Under the pieces are notes generated by a model, which saw nothing but the letters and a program-made list of their open reading frames with translations, made no database searches and was not told the origin of the DNA. Both the position numbers and the translations under genes were made by a program. DNA of 64,000 bases from Dillenia suffruticosa (Eukaryota; Streptophyta; Magnoliopsida; Dilleniales; Dilleniaceae), in the NCBI GenBank assembly GCA_033439265.1, contig JAVTVX010000010.1:1798001-1862000 (forward strand), written 5' to 3'. Below are positions 46,220 to 60,010 of the stretch, piece after piece (positions within the stretch are counted from its first letter, which is position 1; each line of letters opens with the position of its first letter).

Positions 46220-47204
46220 TCACATTGCCCATGAGTGACATTTGTGGGTTGTGGGGACCTTCCTCCACCCCCACCATTGAAAATATGCAGAACAATTAAT
46301 TAGTCAATAGCATATTAAAGAATTATTTTTAATTTTTTAGTATATAAGTAGATTTCAATTCGATACTTTTACCGGGAAAATGGGGGATTATATCGGATTT
46401 TTATAGGTTGTAGTATTTTTTTTATATATAATAATTTAGTTTCTACGCAATAGTCCTTGAAAAATCTAAATTTGTTTCGATATATTTTTAATTAAAAATT
46501 TATTGATAAAAATATAAATTTTTACGAGAAGGAATTAAATTTTTCTAAAATAAAATTTAAATTAATGATTTTTCAAAAATTTGCACAATTTAAGTTTGAG
46601 TTTTAACCTCAACTTTTTTAAACAAAACCTATAACAAATTTTACCGAGGAAAGATGACACCAATTGGATTCCATATTGGATTACTTTCCCTAATCCCCCA
46701 AGTTCCTCGTAGACTTAGTCCTTACAAGTAACAGTAATGCCAAGAAAGTGATCGAAGAAATTCCTCAACGAAGTGGTTTCTTGGAATTCTTTTATATCTT
46801 GGTATGCGGATTCTAGACAATGTAGAAAAGCATTGAGATTCTTTGTTGAATTAAGGTGGTGGAAAGGCAGCTACTGATGTTGCCAATGGCTTGGACAAGG
46901 AATTCTGGTCACCAGTGTTTGATGAAATGTCTGTGCCGTGCTTGGAGTGTCCGACAGAACAGAAGTCCTTCATGATACACTCAAAGAAACCTCTCCATCT
47001 CATGTTGCATCGGTAGCTACTCTTTTTGTGGCGTTATGGAAGTTCATTCATGCCAAGAAGAAACCGAATTTCTGCCACAATAGTTTTAGACTTTTAAAAT
47101 AAATATTACATTGCGCTCAACACATTGATCTTTAATTCCAAAATAATTGGGTTCTATCCAATTTTAATTTTCTTTTTCCTTTTTTTTTTTTAAAAAAAGA
47201 AAAG

Positions 47205-47208
<4 letters not shown>
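46220..47208. other. Spacer with a possible gene relic
   Basis: Mostly AT-rich. The stretch 46850-47090 has near-normal coding composition and short open pieces in two frames (GLDKEFWSPVFDEM; LFVALWKFIHAKKKPNFC). I do not recognise a family; it could be a pseudogene scrap or the end of a LINE. Confidence 0.3.

Positions 47209-47246
<38 letters not shown>
47209..47246. repeat. (GA)n microsatellite
   Basis: Uninterrupted GA dinucleotides, about 18 units. Confidence 0.95.
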
Positions 47247-47248
<2 letters not shown>

Positions 47249-47250
47249 CA

Positions 47251-47480
47251 CCCGATGCTGACACCCAGATTTTTCAAGATTTTCTGACTATCTTATTTCC
47301 AATACTTTTATATTATTTAAACTCCTTAATGCAAAACCACACATCCACAAAAGAGAAGAAAGATTCCGTCATCCAAATGGAATCATAATGTCATATAACC
47401 GACGCATGAATGTCTTTCAAACACAAACATAGACACCACACAATATGTATAAAGAAGGGTAAGATCGGAATTTCATTTTT
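47251..47480. repeat. Local duplication, left copy
   Basis: It starts GATGCTGACACCCAGATTTT and ends AATATGTATAAAGAAGGG. It matches 48108-48301 plus 48709-48783 at roughly 85-90%. The right copy is interrupted by an AT-rich element at 48302-48708. Confidence 0.8.
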
Positions 47481-47510
47481 CGAGAGGGCTGAGTGCTCCG
47501 GCGTCAAAAT

Positions 47511-47790
47511 CTTTTCGAAACTATCATTTTTTATTTTTAAAGTATTTTTCATTCTTAAAACGATTTAACACATTAAATTAATTAATATTTATATAAAAAA
47601 TTTATTTATATATTTTTCATATTTAATAAATTATTTATTTATTTAATTATAATTTTTATTTTTATATTATTTATCTTATGATTAATAATTATATATTTTT
47701 ATTATAAAACATGACTATTCTTTTATTTTTATAAAATAATTGATATTTGTATAAAAATTTTTATATTTTTTCATACTTTTTATAAAATCT
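47511..47790 (+). mobile_element. AT-rich short element, copy B
   Basis: Same orientation as copy A (38053-38413), with CATATTTAATAAATTATTTA, TTAATAATTATATATTTT and TTATTATAAAACATGACTA. It ends near TTTTTATAAAATCTTTATAG, so its right end appears shorter than in the other copies. Confidence 0.6.
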
Positions 47791-48107
47791 TTATAGTAAA
47801 ATGGTCCATATAACTATCAACGAACGGTTACTCTAATAGGTAAATGTTTTAGATCATTTAATTAATTTTAAAATTTAAAATTAAAAAAAAATTAAGTTAG
47901 AAAAGAAAAAAGAAACGTTCCACGGAACTCCTTCCTCATGCTCTTCAAAACCACTACATAAATAAATTCCCTGCTACCTTTTCTTGTTATTATATATATA
48001 TATATATATATATTTAATCCTCGAGTGGAGGGACATATGTGTAAGTCAAACGTGACAGTGAACATTGGCTGTTTCCTTGGGGAGGATAGGCATTTTCTAT
48101 GATTCAT

Positions 48108-48783
48108 ATTGATGCTGACACACAGATTTTCCAAGATTTTCTGACTATCTTATTTACATTACTCCTATATTATTTAAACTCCTTAATGCAAAACCACACA
48201 CACCCACGAAAGAGCACAAATATTCTATTATCCCTATAGAATCATAATGTCATATAACATACACATGAATGTCTTTGAAACGCAAACATATACACCACGC
48301 AACTGGGTTGCACATACCCCAGAAATTGAAAAATGAAAACAATACGAAAGATGCAGAAAAAAAGGTATTTTTAAAAATATAAGAAACAAAAATACGAATA
48401 AATACATCAATATAAAAAGTATAATAATTTTTATAAAAATATTAATTCTGTTATGAAAATAATAAAATAGTTACATTTTATAATAAAAATCTAAAATGAT
48501 TAAATATATAGTTATTAATTATGAAATAAATAATATAAAATAAAATTATAAATATATAAATAATTTATTAAATATGAAAAATGTGTAAATATAGAAAATA
48601 TAAGATTTTTTTAATAAATATTGATTAATTTAATATGTTATGTTTTGAAAATGAAAAATATTCTAAAAATGGGAAACGTTGGTATTAAAATGTTTTTGTG
48701 TATCATTGCCGCACAATATGTATAAAGAAGGGTAAAATCAAAAATTCCATTTTTTTTTTTTGTGGGAGATAGAAGGGGCTGAG
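48108..48783. repeat. Local duplication, right copy, interrupted
   Basis: GATGCTGACACACAGATTTT starts the copy. Similarity stops at ACACCAC (about 48298) and resumes at GCACAATATGTATAAAGAAG (48710). The inserted sequence is the inverted AT-rich element. Confidence 0.75.
48302..48708 (-). mobile_element. AT-rich short element, copy C (inverted)
   Basis: About 407 bases. Its reverse complement carries the same phrases as copies A and B and a fuller left end (GATACACAAAAACATTTTAA). It breaks a duplicated sequence cleanly, which gives good boundaries for the family. No coding frame; no clear long terminal inverted repeat. Confidence 0.65.
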
Positions 48784-48908
48784 ATAGAAAGAGCAAATAT
48801 TATAAATTTCAAGGAATAAAAAAAATTAATAATAATTTAAAGATTTTTGAGTAATTTTTTAAACTTTTATCGGTAATTCTATTATTATTTATGGATATAT
48901 TTTTAATC

Positions 48909-49190
48909 TCTATATAGGATCTAATTCTCATGCGGGTAACTCTCCTTATCTCTCAGCTCTACGTCTCATATGGGTACTACATCCATCCTTGGCCTCTATA
49001 TGAGATATAAATTCCGAACGGGTGGTTTCCACTATCTCTGGCTCTACGCCTCACATGGGTTTGGTAAGCCATCCTTAACCTCTGTATAGAATTTAACTCC
49101 CGAATAAGTGGTTCCTATCATCTTTCAACCCCATGCTTCACATTGAGTTTTGCTCTCATAATCTCTCGGCTCCCATAACCTCTTAAATGG
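48909..49190. repeat. 86-bp tandem repeat, three units
   Basis: Units start at 48909, 48995 and 49081 with TCTATATAGG, TCTATATGAG and TCTGTATAGA. Each continues with a TCT(G)CTACGYCTCACATGGGT-like phrase and CCATCCTT. The first two steps are exactly 86 bases. The third unit runs into a decayed fourth. The units are about 65-75% alike. Confidence 0.7.
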
Positions 49191-49812
49191 TTTCTAACAT
49201 TCTCTTCGCTCTGCACTTTCCATGGTGTTCCCTCGGCCATAAGTCGTTACACCTCATCGGGTTCATGACTTGACATCATACTTCCATAGACATAATTATT
49301 AACCAAGCAAGTAGGCAAAGTCATCGTTTTGACTCTGATAGGTTCATCTCGGCCTCACCATTTAAGTCACTCTCACAGTCACGTGATTCAAGTGTAATTC
49401 ACTCAAATTATGGATTAGACTCTATTCTTTCAACAATAGCGACATTAATAAGTAAGTTATAAAATTTATTTTATTTCAATTCAACATTAGAATATGTGAT
49501 TGAATATAACAAAATAGAAGATTTATGTTTACATATTTGTGAGCTAGTATACACATTGATTGGATTACACCAAAGAAAGGTTATAAAACCAATGGTGCGA
49601 TTCGAAAGAGCATGCCGATCAATAGTTTTGCCTTCCCAAATAGAGTAGCTCTCCAAACCCAGACATCTTCATTTCTAAAATGCACGTAGGTGAATTCTAT
49701 AGATCTCACAACTCCTATCTAACACGTAGTAAGATATTAAAATTAGAAAAATAGTTAGATATTAAACAGAAGCCGGAAATGACTTTGCAATCCACCAAAC
49801 TATACCTATGCT

Positions 49813-50004
49813 CTAGTAATTAAAGAGCAAATAGCAATGATGAGCTGCAAGAACACAATCAGAACATTTCGGAACAAGACCATCATAACAGCGGTCAATG
49901 ACTTGCCTAACTGATACGATGAAACCTTGTACCAACAGTTCTTTACTGATAGAGCCCTGAACAGTGACCTTGGCCGCCAAACCTCTTTTGTATGCTAAAC
50001 CCAC
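49813..50004 (-). other. Unrecognised minus-strand open frame, possible gene fragment
   Basis: 63 codons with a composition unlike the AT-rich surroundings: KRGLAAKVTVQGSISKELLV, then QVIDRCYDGLVPKCSDCVLA. A TTTAG before CATACAAAAGAGG could be a 3' splice site. I do not recognise the family. It adjoins a Tat-type LTR, so it may be a captured or broken gene piece. Confidence 0.3.
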
Positions 50005-50021
50005 AAAAGAACAGAGACACT

Positions 50022-50439
50022 TTCAAATCTTGAGCTCTCCTCAAAAGCAGTCTTTTTCTTAACTAACACCCCTTGAACAACCCTACCAACACTATTTTGG
50101 TAATCTTGGAAAGATCTCATATAATCTCTCTGCAGGATAAATAGAGTTTTTACACCCTCAAGTACATATGACACTATTATACGTGTCACATATATTTCAA
50201 ATAGAGGCAATATGCCATGTATACATCTCTCTCTACACACTGCACATAGAGATTACACAAGATTTAGTCTCTCTCAGTCTTTCCTTCCAAAACCATTTTT
50301 TTTTACTTGAGTGTTAGAGCACTCTACGGTGGATTTTTTTGCAAGTACATGCGTCTAGGTTCATATCATAGACTCTTCATCACCGGTTCCTCACTCAAGA
50401 CAGAAGGGCGATCTGCTGAAATCATCTTCGACATCAACA
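50022..50439 (+). repeat. Solo or partial Tat-type LTR
   Basis: Related to 39497-39959. Shared phrases include CTACCAACACTATTTTRGTAATC, ATATGACACTATTATACGTG (GGTACTATCATACATG in the other), GACTCTTCATCACCG and GACATCAACA at the end. No primer-binding region or coding sequence follows, so this is a solo LTR or a broken end. The left boundary is not certain and no target duplication was found. Confidence 0.6.
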
Positions 50440-52867
50440 CTTTAGATGAGAGTTTATTATAAATATCCTAAACAATGCAAGTATTTTAATCTGATATGCC
50501 AATTGTGACTTAAATAAAATATTTTGAGAGTGATTAAAAAGTTTTAAATGTTTAGTTTTAGAGACTTGTTTTAGAAACGTCGACATAAAAAAGAATAGTA
50601 AAAAAATTGAGATATTGACATATTTTACATCTTCATAATTCCTTAAAAATTAACCCAAAACTCAAAAGCCAAAGATCGGTAGCAAAATATAGAAATAGAC
50701 AACCTAGCCAACCTTTTATGTTATTTCTCAACTCTACTGAAAACATGTTTTCAATTAAATTTGTATTATGTTTTATCATCTTTCCCAGAGTTTTTTATTT
50801 TTATTTATTTATTTTAATTTTTAAATTTCTTTTCTTAATGATCGCGTATGATCTTAATCTATTTTCTCGTATCTTATCTATAATCGGTGCTACTTCTAAA
50901 CTTAACCTAAAAATCTGATTTCTAATTTAATATTTTTTTATTGCTGTACTCATCCACCTAGAAAACTATTGTAAAAATATTAAATTAGATGTAATATAAA
51001 TTTATTAATTATTTGAAAATATACAATGTTATGTGCTATAACATTTTAAATACTAAAATATTGCCAATTTAATTTCTGTGATTAGCATTATTTTGGTGCA
51101 AATGTGTCAATCGTGGATTGATTATGAAATTTCCCTCGCCTTTGGCTGCCCCAAGTGCCTTGTCCTCTGCCGGTGGGCCTCGATTCAACGTTACTTTGCC
51201 CCGCCGAGTATCATATTATCAGTAGTTTGCAATTGCATCCTTTGGGTTTTGCATTTATAATCTAGAGCTAGTTAAGAGAAGATTGAGTCATAAAATTCTA
51301 ATTTTATGTGAATGGAGTTTAATTATAAATCCATTTCTCTCTCTCTCTCTCTCTCTTTTTTCTTGGTTACATAGGCATTTGAACTTAAAATCTTTATATC
51401 GAAAAAAGAGATTGTAATTACTAGACTATTATCTTTCTTACACCTTATAAATCTTAATTCTTGTGAATGGAGTTTGATTATAACAAAATATCGATCTCAC
51501 ACTAAGATCTCAAGATTCAAATATGGAAAATTATGTATAAAATTCTTGAATTTTGAATCTAAATTTCAATTATTTCTTTAATATTTATTTTAATATGATT
51601 GAATTTTTAAATTGTAATATAGACTTCAATTGTGTAATTTACCCTGCAAAGTTGATGATGCGATCGTTGTATTGTAGCAGATAAAAAGGAAAAGAAAACC
51701 CCATGAGGAATCACTTCGGTGGGGTTTGATATGTCCCTTAGATTCCCACGGTGTTGGGTGGGCAGACATGGCCAGATAATGCACCCCAAATAGCCTCAGC
51801 ATTAAGTATTGGCATGGTAGGACTCGAAATAATAGAAGAGGTTGACAAAGAAAGGTACAAGTAGGCGCTTCTTTCTATTTCTGTGTAAGCAACAGAATAC
51901 AGATATTTCCTGATTTGGGTACTAAATCAGTAAAGCCTTCAGCATTTGATGCTGGGAATTGTCCGACTTTGGTTTTCATCTTCTTTTACTCTCATTTCTG
52001 AAAAGTAATGTGTTCTCTTCCCCTACTTTAGCATTTATTAGCTTTAACCTCAATTAAGAAAAAGGATAATTATTATATATTTTAAAGTTATCTGAGAAAT
52101 TTAAATTTAATCATGTCCGAATAGAGTTTTGGAGTGTGGAAGAGAATCATCCCATTGTGACATAATTGTCCCTATCAATCCTTTTCTTTTTCTTTTTTTT
52201 TTTGTTTATATTTGACCATCGGTATCTATATTGGGAATCAGACTAATTGATTTAAATAGATATGAAACCTAATTTAGAAACTAACTCTCTCAATATATAT
52301 TTTTTTATTTCTAAAATTTGAATTTTAAATTTTAATTCTCAAAACTTGAATTCTAAATTAAGGAAATCTATCTTTTCCTAGACATGTTGAAGAAGGACCA
52401 TCTTGACTCAATGCTTTTGCTATCTCTCTCTCTCTTCTTTAATTTTTTTCCCCTAAAGGTTGGAGGAAAAAGTCATGGTGTATTTTTTTTTCTTTTCTTT
52501 TTTTTTTTCAAGTGGAAGGAGAAGATTTGAATATTAAGATTTAAATTTGAAGTACGTAATCATTTAAATTACAATAGTTGTCTCACATCGCCATCCAAAA
52601 TAAGCTTATGGTAACGTTTGGTATGTAACAACCTTATAACTTTATATCTTTTTTCTCTATATTTGGGGTATAAAATTATTTTATTAATTTTTAATTATAT
52701 TATTTTCTTTTTTTTTTCCTCTTTTCTATATTAGTCTTTCAAACGATCGATTCTAAAATTTGATATTAAGATTCAGATTGTTATTATTATATTTTACATA
52801 TAAAATTAACTTCAGGTATATCATCCCATCCCAAAATAAAAAGAATAAATTAAATTTGATTTGCTTA
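50440..52867. other. AT-rich spacer
   Basis: No gene seen. A GC-rich patch at 51110-51215 and another at 51655-51800 stand out, but neither shows a domain. (CT)n lies at 51337-51356. Confidence 0.5.
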
Positions 52868-53621
52868 GTTTTAGAGAGAGAAGACTAAATTTAGTACTTT
52901 TAGGGAGAGAAAACGTGAGACAAATGTGTCTATAGAGAGAGAAAATATATATTAAATTAATTTTTCTAAAAAGAAAAAAATTAATGTATTTAATTTTAAT
53001 GAGAAAAGTTGAATTTAGTTTTTACAAAGAGAAAATTAAAAATTAATGTATTTAAAGAAATAAAATTGAAAATAATTAAACTTTTTTCAAGAAAGACATT
53101 TAAATGTGCTTAACTATAGAGAGAGAAATAAAATTTGATATTTTATGTAGAAAAAGTGAATTAAATAAATTTTTTAGAGAGAAAAAGACTAACATATTTA
53201 GTTTTAAAGAGAAAAAATTAAATTTAATTTTTTAGAGAGATAAAATTTATAGTTAATGTGTTTGGAGAGATAGGATATAAAAGAATTTAAACTTTCTGGA
53301 GAAAGAAAATACTTTTAGTTTTAGAGAGAGAAAAACTAATTTTGACTTTTTTAGTGATAAAAAATTCAAAACAAATATATTTAGAGAGAAAAAAAAATAT
53401 GAATTCAATTATTTTTTAGAGAGAGATAAATAATGTTTTTTGTTTTAGAGAGAGAAAAATTGAATTTAATTTTTGTAAAAAGAGAAAATTAATTTGATTA
53501 GTTTTAAAAAGAAAAAATAAATTTTATTTTTTAAGAGAGGAAAAAATAAAAAGAAAATGTGTCTAAAGAGAAAATGTGAAATAAGTTAGATTTTTTAAAA
53601 AGAGAAAATTAATGTGTTTTC
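52868..53621. repeat. Degenerate AT/GA minisatellite
   Basis: About 750 bases made of recurring phrases (TTTTAGAGAGAGAAAA, then AATTTAATTTTT, AGAGAGATAAAATT, AATGTGTTT) with a loose period of about 35-40 bases, doubled to about 75. At least a dozen AGAGAGA cores are present. Unit boundaries have blurred, so it is an old array. Confidence 0.7.
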
Positions 53622-55960
53622 TGTGATTTGCATTTTGTCCCATGGAGCATGTTGGGTCAGGTGGGGCCATCGGCAAGGGAAGAGCCGACCTGACGGCGGC
53701 TTTTTGGAGCAACTTTCCAAGATTTTTGGAATTGTAAGAGAGTATTGAGCCAACCTCTTGATATTTCTTGAATTGAAAATCATATTTTTCTCCCAAAATA
53801 ATTTTCTAATCTTGGGGTCTAATGAACCCCTAATGAGTCATGAGCTGCCTACCAAATTTGTTTATAGAGCTCAAAAGAGTTACAAAATTTTATTAAATCC
53901 AATATACCCTTTTCCAGTTAATCATCCAATAATATCTACGACGCATATGTAATGCGTCGAAGGCGTTTACCATTGACACAAGAATTCGGATGTCCCTAGA
54001 TGGTCGTCCACACTTTTTTTTCGACCACAGCTTTTTTCTTTTTTTCTTTTTTTTTTATTCGTAATATAAATAAGAAATTATACAATTTCTTATAATATCA
54101 AATGGGGAGTCATGCATTAATTTAAAATAATATTATATATGAAATATTTAAAAGTCGACCTGCGACAACGATTAGAAGAAAGTTGAAGAGCACACCAGAG
54201 ATGATCTGCATGTGATATTTATATATTCTGTACCCTTTATTTATTTAGATTTCTGACTCATTTTATAATATTTTGAAGTCTTACTTATTTCGTTTAGAGG
54301 CCAAAAACTATGAAATTTAATGCATTGGAAAAAGTAATCACAGAAAAAAAAAAAGATCTTGAATATGTGATTGGATGCTAATATACTAAATTTGAGTATT
54401 ATTTATACTAAAAATAGATATAAAAAAAAATTTATTTTTAAAAGTTTAATCTAAATCGAATCGGATTTAATCGATTTTAATATGGTTATCGATGTATTGA
54501 TTTATTTTTTTTGATTTTTTATTATCGGTATTAAGATTTTATCAGATTAATTCGGTTTGAACACTTTAGGATCTATTTTATGGTCTGAAATTCTTTTTTG
54601 TTATTTTAAAGACTCAAATTTGAAAATTTTGATTAAGGAGGGTAAGTGTTTTTAATCATTTAATTCATACGAATTTGGTGAGATTTATATATATACTGGG
54701 CACGTGCGCTCTGTGGTCAGCTTATTCCCAGTGCACCAGCACCGTATAACCGAACGTCCGCCGGATGAGTGAAGTTGCGCCTAGTAATTATTGGGGTGAT
54801 CACATTTAACTATAATTTCTGTTGATAATATTAATTATTGGGGTAATCATATTAATTATTGTGATCATAATATTATTTATCATATCAACGGACAGTTGAT
54901 CTAATGGAATGTGACGTTAGATCATTTAATTAAATTTTTGAATTCGACTCACGCGTTAGACATGAAAAACTACGTTGGGATGGTATACCCTTAATGGACC
55001 ACTGTAAATTTCAAATCGGATTAGTTATAGTATAATTCCAGATACCAGTTGGTATAACACAAAAAAAAATTATTTATTATAATCTAAGTTTTTATGTGCT
55101 TGCTACTATTTGCAATATGAGATTCTAAAGCATCATTTCTCTTATTTCTTAAATAGGCTTTTTTCTCCAAATTCTCCACACATGCCCTTAAACAGCTCCG
55201 GGAACTTGATCGAAATTGCAACTTCACGGGCTAGTTTTCTTTAGTAGGGTTCGACAGTATTCATGTATAAGGTTATGAAACATCACACAGTCTTTCGTAC
55301 TTAAATTAGTGTCAGTAGTAAACTCAAGTTACCTCCGAATTCTAAATAGTCAAGCTTAAACATTTTAGTGGTGCTTGGATCCAACAATCATACAGCGGAG
55401 AATATATTTAATATAAAAAAATTGTGTAAAAGAGCAGAGGATTAGCAACCTGCATGCTGCAAGCCACCACTTGACTCGGGCTCATTATCTCCCTTAGGCC
55501 ATGGGTCCTGAAGCCTGCTACAATGAACTCAATATCTGGTTGTGACCATATTTGTGTTGCAAGTAATTACCCGATCATTCCAATTTTATCTGAAGTCCCT
55601 TAAGGGACCATGTAATTACCCTATCATACATACGGCAAGACGTCCTAAATCAATCATCCTAGGAAATGGAAGTCAATTTATCTGATCCATGAATCGAGCA
55701 AAACCCTCAGTCCTAACAACTGTACGCAACCCCTACAGCTGCGACCCTGCTTGCAGATTAGAGATATCAACAAGAGCAAAATCATACGATCAACTAGAAG
55801 TTCATGAACTGCCAGTATTATATAACTTGATTACTCCATACTTGCAACCAAGAAAAATAGTGCGCCTTAGGTGATTAGACAGAATAAGGGGTAGAGATCG
55901 GAGTGGGGATGGATAAATCTATACCAGTAGAAAAGGCTTAAATTTGTCTCTAAGGAGAGA
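53622..55960. other. Spacer
   Basis: It starts with a GC-rich patch (53640-53715) abutting the minisatellite. A 7-bp-arm palindrome GACGCAT/ATGCGTC lies at 53940-53958. 54690-54785 is another GC-richer patch containing CACGTG. A dispersed repeat of the CGGATACC type is at 54890-55060. No gene recognised. Confidence 0.45.
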
Positions 55961-56030
55961 GCCTAGTGGTCACAACCCCCTCCCCAACCCCATGATCCGG
56001 GATTCATACCTTTGTGTAACAAAAAAAAAG
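55961..56030 (+). mobile_element. tRNA-derived SINE-like fragment
   Basis: CCTAGTGGTCACAACCCCC (A-box region), then CCCAACCCCATGATCC and a damaged B box GGGATTCATACC, followed by a nine-base A-run. It matches the other two copies in order and spacing. Confidence 0.6.
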
Positions 56031-56247
56031 GGCTTAAATTTCATGAAGTCAAGACAATAGTACTTCAAAACAAGCTTCACATAAAAATTTAGAAATACAT
56101 GGGACAGACACTATAAAAAGATTGTCCAAATTCAACAGAAAAGATAAATAAGATAAAAAAGGGGGTAGAATAGGAAAATTTTATGCTTCCCATCAAAGGA
56201 CCAACAACAGGGGAAACCTGTGATGCAGTATAAATTTCAAAAGCAGC

Positions 56248-59752
<3,505 letters not shown>

Positions 59753-60010
59753 CTTTGTTCTCTTTCTCTTTTATCACTGAAACCGATTTAGCCTCTCCGC
59801 TCTGCGGCGCCCTATTGGCTGTTTCGCCAATGATAATAATCATGATATGTACTTGTAATCTTGTAGGGTTCCTCCGTTATTGGGCTTCCTGATTAGCCCA
59901 ACTCTAAGCCCATCCTATGATTGTTCTATTGTAGCAAGAGCCATTATGGACCAGCCCTGATGGATCCCAGGGCTGCAAACAAGTCCCAATTGGTAACTGG
60001 ACCAGCCCAT
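59753..60010 (-). promoter_or_regulatory. NAC alpha promoter with CCAAT, telo-box and site II motifs
   Basis: Read toward the gene: two TGGGCT site II motifs at 59912-59907 and 59900-59895 (about 145-160 bases before the ATG), a telo-box AACCCTA at 59870-59864, and CCAAT at 59817-59813 with a second, opposite CCAAT at 59827-59831. TGGGCY plus telo-box is the known control module of plant genes for ribosomal proteins and translation factors, which suits NAC. No clear TATA box stands at the usual distance, as is common for such promoters. Confidence 0.6.
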
